DNA of 64,000 nt from Burkholderia sp. lig30 (GCF_000687455.2 NZ_JGVW01000011.1:38218-102217); one strand, 5' to 3'. Numbered from the stretch's first letter, positions 22,296 through 32,325 are shown. Made by a program: numbers and translations. The notes: generated by a model from the sequence alone, not told the origin.

Positions 22296-22673
22296 TCACT
22301 CGCCGATCGCGCGCGCCGCGGTGTCGAGTTCCTGATTCAGCACGTGCTGCTCGTCGCCCGACAGGCCGCCGCCGTGCTGGGCCGCCATGTCGGTCGATTC
22401 CTGGCGGATCACGTCGAGCCGGCGGTGCAGCGCCGCGCCCTGCGGCGGCGGGTAGTAACCGGCGTCGACGCGCGCGTCGATCCGGCGGCGCAGGTTGTCG
22501 ATCCGGCCCTGGATCTGCTGCATCCGCTCGTAGGCGGCGACTTGCGGGCTGGGCCGCGGGGCGGGCGCGGGGCGGGGCTGCGGCTGCCGCGACGGCGGCG
22601 GCGGCGTGACGATGCACGCCGCGAGCGAGGAAATCAGGGCGCAGCAGACTACTGCGCGAATCAACCGTTGCAT
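22296..22673 (-). CDS. Small lipoprotein, function unknown
   Basis: 125 residues. The N-terminus MQRLIRAVVCCALISSLAAC ends in a lipobox, so the mature protein should start at the lipidated Cys20. A proline-rich linker follows, then a helical region (VAAYERMQQIQGRIDNLRRRIDARVDAG) that may form a short coiled coil, and a second helix (LNQELDTAARAIGE). Start ATG 22673 has TGGAGAA upstream. No family is recognised. Confidence 0.8.
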   Translation of the reverse strand: MQRLIRAVVCCALISSLAACIVTPPPPSRQPQPRPAPAPRPSPQVAAYERMQQIQGRIDNLRRRIDARVDAGYYPPPQGAALHRRLDVIRQESTDMAAQHGGGLSGDEQHVLNQELDTAARAIGE

Positions 22674-22789
22674 CACATTCTCCAGATAGATTGGTGTCGG
22701 ATCGATTTTTCTGACAAACGTGTCAGGCCGGGGCGCCGCTGACCAGCGTGCGCCGGCGATTTGTAACGGTTTGTTCCCGCCGCGCCGCG

Positions 22790-23842
22790 TCAGACCGGCT
22801 TGCGCACGAACGGCAGGCGGCGGCCCTCGCGTTCGCTCTGCGCGGCGAGCTCGATGATCGTCATCACGTCGACCGCATCCTGCGCGGTGACCGGGAACGG
22901 TGCGCCGTCGCGGATCGACGCGGCGAGCGCGCGGTAGAACTCCACATACGCGCCGTCGAGCGTCGGCACCGGGCGCTCGGTCTCGACCTCGCCGTCCCGC
23001 ACCCGCAGCCGGCCCGGCGGGTTGCCGCCGCCGAAGGCGACGTGACCCGGCGTGAGGCCGGCCCTGAGCTGGTCTTCCTGCGTGTCGAGCCCGAACTTCT
23101 GATAGCTGCCGCGCGTGCCGTGCAGCGTGAAGCGGGCCGGCTCGATTGCCGACAGCGCGCTCGCGTGCAGCGCGACGTCCTTGTCCGGATAGCCGAGCTG
23201 CAGGTGGACGAAATCGGGCGCCGTACCGCCGTCGCGGCGGGTCTTGACGGTGGCGCTCACGGTCTCGGGCGCGCCGAACAGCGCGAGCGCCTGGTCGATC
23301 AGGTGCGGGCCGAGGTCGAGCAGCAGGCCGCCGCCGCGCGCGGCTTCCTCGCGCCAGCGCGCGCGCACCTGCGGCCGGAAGCGGTCGAAGTGCGACGCGA
23401 CGAAAGTCAGGCGGCCGAGCTCGCCACTGCCGACGAGCCGGCGCACGGTGAGGAAGTCGCCGTCCCAGCGGCGGTTGTGGAACGGCGCGAACACGCGGCT
23501 GCGGGCGTTCGCGAAGCGGGCGAGCGCGAGCGCGTCGTCCGACGCGAGCGTGACCGGCTTGTCGACGACGACGTGCCGGCCCGCTTCGAGCACGCGCCTG
23601 GCCAGCTCGAAATGGGTGTCGTTCGGCGTGGCGATCACCACGCATTCGATGTCGTCCAGCGCGAGGAGCGCGTCGAGATCGGCGACCACGCGGGCATCCG
23701 GATGGGCGGCGTGCGCGCGATCCGGCTGTCCGGTGGCGATGGCGGCGACCTGCGTGCGGCCGCTGGCCGAGATCACCGGCGCGTGAAACGTCGCGCCGGC
23801 GAAGCCGAAACCCATCAGGCCAATCCTGAGCAAAGACGACAT
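22790..23842 (-). CDS. Gfo/Idh/MocA-family oxidoreductase
   Basis: 350 residues. N-terminal Rossmann fold with RIGLMGFGFAGATFHAPVI, then CVVIATPNDTHFELARRVLEAGRHVVVDKPVTLA, where the EKP-type signature is DKP. The C-terminal half has GGGLLLDLGPHLIDQAL with the usual D..xH. It is closest in look to the YdgJ/YvaA subgroup of NAD(P)-dependent sugar or inositol dehydrogenases. The substrate cannot be told, and no sugar-catabolic genes adjoin it. Confidence 0.88.
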   Translation of the reverse strand: MSSLLRIGLMGFGFAGATFHAPVISASGRTQVAAIATGQPDRAHAAHPDARVVADLDALLALDDIECVVIATPNDTHFELARRVLEAGRHVVVDKPVTLASDDALALARFANARSRVFAPFHNRRWDGDFLTVRRLVGSGELGRLTFVASHFDRFRPQVRARWREEAARGGGLLLDLGPHLIDQALALFGAPETVSATVKTRRDGGTAPDFVHLQLGYPDKDVALHASALSAIEPARFTLHGTRGSYQKFGLDTQEDQLRAGLTPGHVAFGGGNPPGRLRVRDGEVETERPVPTLDGAYVEFYRALAASIRDGAPFPVTAQDAVDVMTIIELAAQSEREGRRLPFVRKPV

Positions 23843-24016
23843 GGCGATCCTGTCTGCGAACGAAGAGTCGGGAGGTCTGGCGGCCGCAGCCGGGCCTCCG
23901 GTGGCGGCTATTGTGGCACGGGCGGTGCGTGTTCGACGGGGAGGTGTGGCGCGCTGGCCGATTGGACGAGGGGCGCGGGGGAGGTGCGAAGGGCGGCGCG
24001 CGTGCCGGGCGTTCGC

Positions 24017-24808
24017 TCAGTCGGCGGCCGGCGAATCCCCGGCAGCGCGCGCGACGCGCATCGTCGCGACGCGCCGGGTCGCAGCCTGCACGAGCACCGA
24101 CAGCGCGCCGGCCGACACGAACGCGATGCCGGGCGGCGTGCGCGGCAGCAGCGCCACCAGCACGACGCAGAACGCGACGAACGAGAAGCGCCCGAGCACC
24201 ATGCCGCGCAGCAGATGGATGACGAATTCCGGCCCATGGGCGCGATGCGACGATACCGACAGCACGCTGCCGAGCAACGGGAACACCGCGAACAGCCCGC
24301 TCCAGGCCGGCCCGAGCGCGCCTGACAACGACGTGACCGCATAAGTGAGCGCGGCGCCTGCGAGCGCGCGGCCGGCAAGATCGGCGCGGGTGAGTGCGGC
24401 CGGCGCGCCCGCCGCCGCGCTGCGCGGCAGGCAGGCCTGGCCGAACGCGGTGGCGGCGAGCGCGATGGCCGCGGCGGTGGCGGGCGTGGCTGGCAGTCGG
24501 GCCAGCAGTGCCGCCGCGCCGAGCCAGGCGGCAAGCGCTGTTGTCCACGCGAGCGGCCACGCGCACCGGCGGCACGTCCACGCATAGGCGAAATTGAAGG
24601 CCTCGGACGCGAGGATCGCGGCGAGCGCGAGCACGGCGGCATGCGCGCCGAACGCCGCGCCGTGCTGGAGCGTGAGCAGGAAGAGAATCGGCCCGGCGAC
24701 GACCGGCAACCCGGCCAGCCAGCCTGCGACGGATGGCCCCCACCAGGTGCCCGACATCGAGACGATCAGCAGGAACAGCGGAACAAGCGTGAGCTTCAGG
24801 GCGAGCAT
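24017..24808 (-). CDS. Polytopic membrane protein, unknown function
   Basis: 263 residues with about eight hydrophobic helices and short loops (LKLTLVPLFLLIVSMSGTWWGPSVAGWLAGLPVVAGPILFLLTLQHGAAFG at the start). The GPSVAGWLAGLP...GP segment is repeated in looser form about halfway along (GPAWSGLFAVFPLLGSVL), suggesting an internal two-fold repeat as in small transporters or permease-like proteins. No known substrate motif. Confidence 0.75.
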   Translation of the reverse strand: MLALKLTLVPLFLLIVSMSGTWWGPSVAGWLAGLPVVAGPILFLLTLQHGAAFGAHAAVLALAAILASEAFNFAYAWTCRRCAWPLAWTTALAAWLGAAALLARLPATPATAAAIALAATAFGQACLPRSAAAGAPAALTRADLAGRALAGAALTYAVTSLSGALGPAWSGLFAVFPLLGSVLSVSSHRAHGPEFVIHLLRGMVLGRFSFVAFCVVLVALLPRTPPGIAFVSAGALSVLVQAATRRVATMRVARAAGDSPAAD

Positions 24809-25096
24809 GGGCGTTCCGGGCCGTCTTAAAGGCGCATGCTAGCAGAGGCGGACGACCTTCGGAAAACCGGTCGCCAGCAGCCTGCTACCCGGCTGGCAAC
24901 CGGCGCAGGCCCGCGGGTCGCCGGCGCGGGAAAAGGGTTGCATCGCCCGCAAACCCCCGCCCGGCGCGGCGCCGGAATCGCGCCGCGCGGTCGTGTTAAC
25001 ATGCGCTTCCCGCCAGCGCTCCCGCACTTCCGACGTGCGCCGCCGTGCGCGGCATCGTCCCGGCTTCGTGCCGTCAACCGCCATTCCATCGCCATC

Positions 25097-27187
25097 ATGT
25101 CCGCAGGCCTCAATCCCGCTCAAAGCGAAGCGGTGCGCTATCTCGACGGCCCCTGCCTCGTGCTCGCAGGCGCGGGCAGCGGCAAGACCCGCGTCATCAC
25201 GCAGAAGATCGCGCACCTGATCGAAGCGAAAGGCTTCGAGCCGCGCCACATCGCCGCCGTCACGTTCACGAACAAGGCCGCCGCCGAAATGCGCGAGCGC
25301 GTGTCCAAGCTGCTCGAGGGCAAGACCCTCACCACGCCCGGCAAGGAAGGCCGCAAGGTGCCCGTCAACCAGCTGACGGTCTGCACGTTCCACTCGCTCG
25401 GCGTGCAGATCCTGCGCCAGGAGGCGGAGCACGTCGGCCTGAAGCCGCAGTTCTCGATCATGGATTCCGACGACTGCTTCGGGATGATCCAGGAGCAGAT
25501 CGGCACCACCGACAAGGGTCTGATCCGCAAGATCCAGAACATCATCTCGCTGTGGAAGAACGGCCTCGTCACGCCCGAGGAGGCGATGACGCTCGCCGCC
25601 AACGAGGACGAGCACCAGGCCGCGCTCGTCTACCGGAACTACGTCGCGACGCTGCATGCGTACCAGGCGGTCGATTTCGACGACCTGATCCGCCTGCCGG
25701 CCGAGCTGTTCGCGCGCAACGAGCAGGTGCGCGACCGCTGGCAGAACAAGCTGCGCTACCTGCTGATCGACGAGTACCAGGACACCAACGCGTGCCAGTA
25801 CGAGCTGCTGAAGCTGCTGGCCGGCCCACGTGCCGCGTTCACCGCGGTCGGCGACGACGATCAGGCGATCTACGGCTGGCGCGGCGCGACGCTCGAGAAC
25901 CTCGCGCAGCTCGGCAGGGACTTCCCGAAGCTGCAGGTGATCAAGCTCGAGCAGAACTACCGGTCGACCGTGCGCATCCTGACCGCCGCGAACAACGTGA
26001 TCGCGAACAACCCGAAGCTGTTCGAGAAGAAGCTGTGGTCCGAGCACGGGATGGGCGACACGGTCACCGTCACGCAGTGCAACGACGAGGAGCACGAGGC
26101 CGAATCGGTCGTGTTCCGCCTGTCCGCGCACAAGTTCGAGCGGCGCGCGCAGTTCCGCGACTACGCGATCCTCTATCGCGGCAACTTCCAGGCGCGGATC
26201 TTCGAGCAGGTGCTGCGGCGCGAGCGGATCCCGTACGTGCTGTCCGGCGGCCAGTCGTTCTTCGACAAGGCCGAGATCAAGGACCTGTGCGCGTACCTGC
26301 GCCTGATCGCGAACGCGGACGACGATCCCGCGTTCATCCGCGCGGTCACGACGCCGCGCCGCGGGATCGGTAACACGACGCTGGAAGCGCTTGGCTCGTT
26401 TGCCGGCCAGGCGAAGGTGTCGCTGTTCGAGGCGGTTTTCATGGGCGGCATCGAGGCGCGGCTGTCCGCGCGGCAGGTCGAGCCGCTGCGGATGTTCTGC
26501 GACTTCATCCAGCGCCTGACCGAGCGCGCCGACAAGGAGCCCGCGACCGTCGTGCTCGACGACATGATGGAGGCGATCCATTACGAGGCGTACCTGTACG
26601 ACGCGTTCGACGAGCGGCAGGCGCAGTCGAAGTGGCAGAACGTGCTCGAATTCCTCGAATGGCTGAAGCGCAAGGGCACGAAGCCCGAGGCGGCCGAGGC
26701 CGTCGACGGCGAGGCCGAGGGTTTCCACAACGCCGACGGGCTCGCCGACACCGGCAAGAACCTGCTCGGCCTGATCCAGACCGTCGCGCTGATGTCGATG
26801 CTCGAAGGCAAGGACGAGGACCCGGACGCTGTGCGGCTGTCGACCGTGCACGCATCGAAGGGGCTCGAGTATCCGCACGTGTTCCTGGTCGGCGTCGAGG
26901 AGGGGATCATGCCGCACCGCGGCGGCGCCGAGGACGACGGCCCGATCGACAACGAGCGGATCGAGGAGGAGCGCCGACTGATGTACGTCGCGATCACGCG
27001 CGCGCAGCGCAGCCTGCATCTGAACTGGTGCAAGAAGCGCAAGCGGGCGCGCGAGACGGTGGTCTGCGAGCCTTCGCGCTTCATCCCCGAGATGGGGCTC
27101 GACGAGGCGCCGCCGCCCACGCCGGAAGAAGCGCCGATGACGCCGAAGGACCGGCTCGCGAGCCTGAAGGCGCTGCTGCAGAAGTGA
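25097..27187 (+). CDS. rep: ATP-dependent DNA helicase Rep (UvrD/SF1A)
   Basis: 696 residues. SF1 motifs are all present: Q motif LNPAQSEAV, Walker A AGAGSGKTRVITQKIAHL, motif Ia AVTFTNKAAAEMRERV, motif II LLIDEYQDTN, motif III GDDDQAIYGWRGA, motif IV LEQNYRS, motif V TVHASKGLEYPHVFLVG and motif VI RRLMYVAITRAQ. It is a 3'-5' helicase that helps forks past obstacles. ATG 25097 matches the family start; the upstream open frame is not coding. A strong bidirectional terminator follows it. Confidence 0.94.
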   Translation: MSAGLNPAQSEAVRYLDGPCLVLAGAGSGKTRVITQKIAHLIEAKGFEPRHIAAVTFTNKAAAEMRERVSKLLEGKTLTTPGKEGRKVPVNQLTVCTFHSLGVQILRQEAEHVGLKPQFSIMDSDDCFGMIQEQIGTTDKGLIRKIQNIISLWKNGLVTPEEAMTLAANEDEHQAALVYRNYVATLHAYQAVDFDDLIRLPAELFARNEQVRDRWQNKLRYLLIDEYQDTNACQYELLKLLAGPRAAFTAVGDDDQAIYGWRGATLENLAQLGRDFPKLQVIKLEQNYRSTVRILTAANNVIANNPKLFEKKLWSEHGMGDTVTVTQCNDEEHEAESVVFRLSAHKFERRAQFRDYAILYRGNFQARIFEQVLRRERIPYVLSGGQSFFDKAEIKDLCAYLRLIANADDDPAFIRAVTTPRRGIGNTTLEALGSFAGQAKVSLFEAVFMGGIEARLSARQVEPLRMFCDFIQRLTERADKEPATVVLDDMMEAIHYEAYLYDAFDERQAQSKWQNVLEFLEWLKRKGTKPEAAEAVDGEAEGFHNADGLADTGKNLLGLIQTVALMSMLEGKDEDPDAVRLSTVHASKGLEYPHVFLVGVEEGIMPHRGGAEDDGPIDNERIEEERRLMYVAITRAQRSLHLNWCKKRKRARETVVCEPSRFIPEMGLDEAPPPTPEEAPMTPKDRLASLKALLQK

Positions 27188-27225
27188 TGGCGGCGCCGTC
27201 CGGCGCATCACCGGACGATGGATGG

Positions 27226-27263
27226 ACAAACCCCCGCGTTGCTCGCGCAACGCGGGGGTTTGT
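27226..27263. terminator. Bidirectional terminator between rep and the cytochrome c gene
   Basis: Perfect 16-bp arms (27226-27241 and 27248-27263) with a 6-nt loop. A-rich sequence flanks the left arm and TTTGT the right, as expected for a terminator shared by converging genes. Confidence 0.85.
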
Positions 27264-27293
27264 CGTTGGGGCTGGCGGGTGCCGTCGTATGCG

Positions 27294-27881
27294 TTATTTG
27301 GCGGCGTTGACCATGTAGTCGACCGCGGCCTTCACGTCGGCGTCCGGCGCGCTCGACCCGCCTTTCGGCGGCATTGCGCCCTTGCCGTGCAGCGCGTAGT
27401 CGTAGACCTTGTCCATCGGATCCTTCAGGCGTGGCGCCCAGTCGTCTTTATTGCCGAACTTCGGCGCGTTCAGCACGCCCGTCGAGTGGCATGCCTGGCA
27501 GACCTGCTGGTAGAGCGCCTTGCCGGCCGATGCGGTATCGGCGCTCGTCGGCGCGGCGGCCGGCGCTTCGCCGGGCTTCGGGATCGCGGCCATCGCGGCG
27601 AGTGCCGCGGCGGCTTGCGCGTTCGTTGCATCGGCGGCGCCCGAGGCAGGCGCGGCGGCCGCCGTGCCGGAGTCCTGCACCACGACCTGCGCGATCGGCG
27701 CGACGCGGCGCGCGACGGCCGCATCGGACAGCGCGTCGGTGCCCGCGCCGAAGCGGAATGCCTGGTTGGCGTAGGTGGCGAACAGGATGATCAGCGCGAT
27801 CGGAATGACGAACGATGCGATGATGACCGCGATCAGTTGCTTCGGGGTCTGGACGGGAGCCTGGTGGGGTGCTTCGCTCAT
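27294..27881 (-). CDS. Membrane-anchored class I cytochrome c
   Basis: 195 residues. One N-terminal membrane helix (LIAVIIASFVIPIALIILFATYA) anchors it, an alanine-rich linker follows (about residues 60-115), and the C-terminal domain binds haem through CQACH with a distal Met in GAMPPKGG. This is the cytochrome c5 pattern of beta-proteobacteria. It should carry electrons on the periplasmic side, probably to a terminal oxidase. Start ATG 27881 matches the anchor; longer frames upstream are not coding. Confidence 0.92.
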   Translation of the reverse strand: MSEAPHQAPVQTPKQLIAVIIASFVIPIALIILFATYANQAFRFGAGTDALSDAAVARRVAPIAQVVVQDSGTAAAAPASGAADATNAQAAAALAAMAAIPKPGEAPAAAPTSADTASAGKALYQQVCQACHSTGVLNAPKFGNKDDWAPRLKDPMDKVYDYALHGKGAMPPKGGSSAPDADVKAAVDYMVNAAK

Positions 27882-28139
27882 GCTTGCCTCGTCTGCGTGA
27901 GTAGGAACTGTGAGCGGTGCGGCAACGGCGGTCTGGCTACTCGAAGAAGCTGGGACGATTATAGACGGAAGGTTTACGCGACTGCGAGCGCCCGGGCGGC
28001 GCGTGTTTACCCGCACGGACGGGCGTCGGGGCCGGCAGTGCGGACGCGCGGTGGACGCGTCATTCGAAACACGGTATCCTTGCGTTCTTGTCATCTGTGA
28101 TGCTTCCCGGTTTTATAGGGTCGCAACACTGTCTCGCAA

Positions 28140-28215
28140 GCGCCCGTAGCTCAATGGATAGAGTACTGCCCTCCGAAGGCAGGGGTTGCTGGTTCGATCC
28201 CAGCCGGGCGCGCCA
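28140..28215 (+). tRNA. tRNA-Arg (anticodon CCG)
   Basis: Cloverleaf is clear: acceptor GCGCCCG (28140-28146) pairs with CGGGCGC (28205-28211), then discriminator G and encoded CCA (28213-28215). The anticodon arm is CTGCC-CTCCGAA-GGCAG, with CCG at positions 34-36, reading CGG. The T-arm has GGTTCGATCC. An accessory region starts right after its 3' end. Confidence 0.95.
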
Positions 28216-28602
28216 AGTCTGATAAGGGTTTTGGCGATTTCACGTGCTTCCGTGTCAACTTTGTACGGAAAATATACGGAAGTCTGCTGCTACGACGTCT
28301 AGGCTTTTCCCTTCTGTAGATATGCCATTTCTCTCCTGTAGAGTTGGTAGGTGATCGATGTCGTCTGAAGTTCTTGGGGCGACTCAAGATCGAGCACGTT
28401 CGACCGATGTATCAGGTGTTCGCACACGGACTTTGGGGAGGACGGATGTCACGTCCTTCTCGCTGGCATAGAGTCGTGTCAGTGATGCGGGCCTTGATAG
28501 CCGACGCTCCTCGACGAGGTTTGCCAACGTCCACGCTTGAACATTGGCAGGCTTACCAAGCCATAAGGAAGCGAAAACGGCCTTATACCGTTTTCCCTTT
28601 GT
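28216..28602. other. Gene-free left edge of the accessory region
   Basis: Noticeably AT-richer than the core. No integrase, excisionase or other gene is recognisable. Two TACGGAA repeats occur near 28263-28281. A hairpin of GAAAACGG (28573-28580) with CCGTTTTC (28588-28595) lies just past the stop of the minus-strand DUF4087-type gene and may terminate it. No second copy of the tRNA 3' end was found by eye downstream. Confidence 0.5.
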
Positions 28603-28947
28603 TTAATTCCATTGCTTCAAGCTTGGATCGGCCTGACATTTCTGGATTGGAATCAGTTTGCCCTTGTAGATGCGCGTAATGCGATGTGTTGCCTTGTTCG
28701 TATCAACGGTGAGGCAACCACAGGATCGTCCCTCATCCGTAGCAGGCATGTGCTGATCGAAGCCAGGCGGGGCATCATTCCCGGCAGTGTTGTTGCCAAT
28801 AATTTGCCAGTCCCCATCGCGGTCGAATAAATCAAGTCCATGTGTGCCGCCATTCTGGAGCCAGCCGCAGCGCGTTTCCGCATGAGCAGACGTAGTCGTA
28901 GCGAGCAGTGCGGAAAGTAATGCGGTGGCGATAGTTATATTTTTCAC
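28603..28947 (-). CDS. Small exported protein, DUF4087-like
   Basis: 114 residues. Signal peptide MKNITIATALLSALLATTTSAHA. The mature part ETRCGWLQNGGTHGLDLFDRDGDWQIIGN...SCGCLTVDTNKATHRITRIYKGKLIPIQKCQADPSL has the RCGW...DRDG.W.I...CGCL..........I..I.....P...C..D pattern I associate with DUF4087. Four cysteines could form two disulfides. AT-rich codon use differs from the core genes. Function unknown. Confidence 0.7.
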   Translation of the reverse strand: MKNITIATALLSALLATTTSAHAETRCGWLQNGGTHGLDLFDRDGDWQIIGNNTAGNDAPPGFDQHMPATDEGRSCGCLTVDTNKATHRITRIYKGKLIPIQKCQADPSLKQWN

Positions 28948-29117
28948 GATGCGTTTATCGGATGAGATGGAAAGGTGAGGAGTCGCTTTTTATGCCGGAT
29001 TCCTCGTCTGAACGGCCGGCATCAATTATTGCAGGCAACGCCGGACTGAGCCAGTTCTCGATTGACGCCTCCGCCACTGCGTAATGACCCAGCCGATCCT
29101 GCACGGGTAAAGCCATC

Positions 29118-30560
29118 TCGTTATACAGAAGTAGTCCATCCCCCGCGGAGACGTGAGGAGCATTGTCCGAATGCAGGGGTTGTAAACACGCGCAGGGTGA
29201 CGTTTACTCTCGGATTTTCGGTCAAGCATGAGCAACGATCTGGGGGCATGGGTGGAGGAAGAATTCGAGAATCTGGACCTTGGGGACCCGAGGCGGGATC
29301 GACGCGCCAAGGCACTGCTCAAGCGGCTGGCGGCCCAGCCTGCGGCAAGCATTCCGGGCGCATGTGAAGGCTGGACGGCAACCACCGCGGCGTATCGGTT
29401 TCTGGGCAACGAGCAAATCGAGTGGCAGGACGTGATGCAACCGCATTAGGAACGCACGGCAGCCCGGGCTGGCCAGTTTCCGGTCGTGCTGTGCATCGCT
29501 GACACGACCGAATTGAACTTCAACGGTCAGGAGATGGAGGGGCTGGGGGCGCTGAGTTACGAAGCGCAGCGGGGCATGTACCTGCATCCGACCTACGTGG
29601 TGACGCCGGACCGGGAGCCGCTGGGCGTGCTCGACGCGTGGATATGGGCTCGCGAAGCGCGAGATGCCGATGGCCAGCGTGGCGGGATCAAGGAGAGCGT
29701 ACGCTGGATCGAGGGGTTGCGGAGCAAGCTGCGCTGCTGCCCGAGACACGTCTGGTGTACGTGACGGATCGTGAGGGGGGCATCGCCGAGTTGATGGCGC
29801 GCGCCCAGAACCTGGGGCACCCGGCCGACTGGCTGGTCCCCAGCCAGCACAACCTCAATCTGGCGGCGGCGGGCAAGTTGTGGGAAGGCGTCGACGCCAG
29901 TCCGGTGCTGGGGGAAATCACCTTCGTCTTGCCGGGACGTGCGGGCCAGAAGGCGCGTCAGGTCAAACAGGAATTGCGAGCGCAACGGGTCAGGCTGTCG
30001 GGCCGCAGCGGCCTGGAGGTGACCTGTGTGGCAGCTCAGGAGACCGACGCGCCCGCGGGCGTCAAACCAGTGGTCTGGCGGTTGCTGACCAACCGGCAAG
30101 CGCCGGACGCGGATGCTGTCATTGAGCTGATTGACTGGTATCGGGCCCACTGGGAGATTGAGATGTTCTTCCATGTCCTGAAGACCGGCTGCCAGGTCGA
30201 AGCGCTGCAGCTATCGCATATGGATCGCGTGGAGCGGGCCTTGGTGCTGTACATGATCGTGGCGTGGCGCATTGCCCGGTTGATGCGGCTGGGCCGAACC
30301 TGTCCAGATCTGGATGCGTGGCTGTTCTTCCATGCCGACGAGATTCGCGGCGCGCATCTGCTCGCCAAGAGGGTCCGCCCGAAGACCCCGGTCACGCTCA
30401 ATCAGATGATCCGGTTAGTCGCTTCACTGGGCGGGTTCCTTGGACGCAAAAGCGATGGCGAACCCGGTGCCAAGACCGTCTGGATCGGCATGCAGCGAAC
30501 CATGGATGCCGTGTTCATGATTCAGGCGCTGCGCGACGAGTGAGGACTTCTGTATAACGA
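29118..30560. mobile_element. Degenerate IS4-family insertion sequence
   Basis: Perfect 15-bp terminal inverted repeats TCGTTATACAGAAGT (29118-29132) and ACTTCTGTATAACGA (30546-30560) bound a 1443-bp element holding one transposase gene. No clear target duplication is visible outside the repeats, so the flanks may have rearranged. The transposase carries a nonsense codon and a frameshift, so it cannot move on its own. Confidence 0.8.
29228..30543 (+). pseudogene. IS4-family (Tn5/IS50-like) transposase, inactivated
   Basis: Starts MSNDLGAWVEEEFENLDLGDPRRDRRAKALLKRLAAQP, the DNA-binding N-terminus of this subgroup. DDE residues are visible: Asp in LCIADTTELNF, Asp in VYVTDREGGIAEL and Glu in WYRAHWEIEMFFHVLKTGC. 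The frame is broken twice. A TAG at 29447-29449 follows MQPH, and the frame changes between about 29710 and 29735, where a roughly 10-nt loss between RWIEG and AEQAALLPE fits. The remaining 3' frame is intact to the TGA at 30543. Confidence 0.85.
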
Positions 30561-31191
30561 AATGCGTTTACCGCTGCATCAAGTGCGGTACTTCGGGCTC
30601 TACGGATCACCGGCCGATGCGCGCTCATAATTGGAGCCAGAATAGCGGCTGTCGGTCCTGCGACAGTCACGGCACGTTGAAGCTCTGGCTCTTGTAATTT
30701 CGTCCATCCTTCCAATCTGCGCGAAACGCAGCACACGTGCGGGGCTTGTCGGTCGAGTCGCCGGTTTGGGGTGACGACGCTTGGCGCTCCACGCAAGTTC
30801 CTTCTGTCGGCGGGTCCGAATGTCAGACTGCACCGGCTATCACTTTCGGTTCGATGGCATGAACGGTGCGATACGCCCCGCCACGCTTGTCGCCCGGTAG
30901 TATTGGCGTCTCGAGCGTGGCCGGGCCGCGTCACTAATCACGAGAGGGGCAGATGGGGACTTGACAGAACCGACAGAATTAACCAAAAGACTCAGTGTCG
31001 AGACTCTCGCCATATGGCGTGTGCGGCAGGGGAAAAGTGGTGAGAAACTCCCTCTTTTCGCAAGATTTCCGGCTACGGAAAAGCGATAAAATGTTTCGGC
31101 TAGAGAGGTTTCGCGTAACCGCACGAAATTCGACCCAGTTGGTGCAGTTTCTTGTTTTTCTGATAAACATCGATTTATAAAATTGCGATAA
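30561..31191. other. Gene-free stretch in the accessory region
   Basis: I recognise no gene here. Base composition falls from GC-rich to AT-rich toward the right, with AT-rich leader sequence immediately before the acetyltransferase at 31192. Short open frames on both strands have no recognisable motifs. Confidence 0.5.
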
Positions 31192-31920
31192 ATGAACGTT
31201 ACAACTTCAGATGATTGTATCGGGATAATTGCAGATCATCCCCGATCGAAGCACTTCATTGTATTTGGATATAGGGATGGATCTTACTCTCTCATTCCGA
31301 ATAATTTTTTTAAAAATTGGGTGGACGAAGAGGCTCAGGCGGGGACATTTCATATAGGACGAGGCTCCGGTTTGGGTGTTGGTTCGATCGCCAAGTATGA
31401 CGCAGGCGCTCAGAGTCTCGTTATCGGCAAGTACGTGGCTGGCGGCTTGCGGCTACGATTCCTGCTGAATGGGCAACACGAAATGCGAACAATTTCGACG
31501 GCTATGTTTAGCGCCTACGGAACGGGTATTGCGAATGCTCAAACTCCTCAATACGGGGATACCGTTATCCACAATGATGTATGGATTGGCGACGAAGCCC
31601 TGTTCCTCGGCGGTAGTGACATCGAGAACGGATGCGTGGTCGGCGCACGCACGGTCATCCCGCCGAATTTCCGTAGCGAACCCTATGGCATCTATGTCGG
31701 CTCGCCTGCCCGCTTGGTACGTTTTCGCTTTTCTGAAAAGGTACGTGAAAGCTTGCTGGAACTTGCATGGTGGGACATGCCATTGGATTGGATAAAGGAA
31801 AACAATGAAGCATTTATGGTTGATCTTACTGCCGACGAAGGGCGCTCTCTTGAGATCCTTGCTGAACTGAAGCGCGCAAAAAGTGCAGTCAACGATTTGA
31901 ATATTGTCGCCGCCAAATAA
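31192..31920 (+). CDS. CatB-type (xenobiotic) O-acetyltransferase
   Basis: 242 residues with the left-handed beta-helix layout of hexapeptide acetyltransferases. HIGRGSGLGVGSIAKYDAGAQSLVIGKYVAGGLRLRFLLNGQHEM and VIHNDVWIGDEALFLGGSDIENGCVVGARTVIPPNF contain the hexapeptide turns and the H..V-W-I-G motif. The C-terminal LAWWDMPLDWIKEN is typical of CatB/VatD relatives. It should transfer acetyl from acetyl-CoA to a hydroxyl on a sugar or small molecule. Low GC and atypical codons mark it as acquired. The substrate is unknown; drug resistance should not be assumed. Confidence 0.85.
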   Translation: MNVTTSDDCIGIIADHPRSKHFIVFGYRDGSYSLIPNNFFKNWVDEEAQAGTFHIGRGSGLGVGSIAKYDAGAQSLVIGKYVAGGLRLRFLLNGQHEMRTISTAMFSAYGTGIANAQTPQYGDTVIHNDVWIGDEALFLGGSDIENGCVVGARTVIPPNFRSEPYGIYVGSPARLVRFRFSEKVRESLLELAWWDMPLDWIKENNEAFMVDLTADEGRSLEILAELKRAKSAVNDLNIVAAK

Positions 31921-32047
31921 TCGTGACCTATTCTGATTCGAAAAAGCAACGCAATTTCTGAACCGCCCCGAGAATCGTGAAGGCCGGCTCGTTTAAGTTA
32001 ATGCTGTTCGATAACAGTGTTTTTGAGCTGCCTGTTGTAGGGCGCCT

Positions 32048-32325
32048 CAGCCAAACACGCTCGATCTCGGGTCGAAGAATCCCATCGCGTTTCGCATGGG
32101 CGCAGCGTTTCGATGGATCGCGAAGCCGAGCCGCATGATGTCGGTAGCCCGACGGGGCAATCCGCAAGACCTTGCAGATCGGCTCGCCCCCAAAGGGGTC
32201 GCGATGCTGCTCGACAAAGGCCTTTAGGACTTGAATCGGCGGTCAAGTTCTGACTGGGCAAAAAAGCGCACTCGCCGGCTTCAGGATCTCGTTGGTTCGG
32301 CGCAGTTCCGTTCTCCCGCTCCACC
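32048..32325 (-). mobile_element. IS3-family (IS407-group) transposase remnant
   Basis: On the minus strand the end of orfA (ELRRTNEILKPASALF) runs into a T6 slippery stretch. The start of orfB follows: VLKAFVEQHRDPFGGEPICKVLRIAPSGYRHHAARLRD...RPEIERVW. The orfB frame breaks off after ERVW near 32048 and no DDE domain follows. The orfA end also lacks its N-terminal HTH. Only the central piece of the IS survives. Its right boundary abuts or overlaps the 5' end of the FkbM gene. Confidence 0.75.

Noticed and set aside
28151..28387. Minus-strand open frame ending in GIEPATPAFGGQYSIH
   Set aside because: Its C-terminal part is antisense to the tRNA-Arg gene, a well-known source of spurious proteins; no ribosome site or family.
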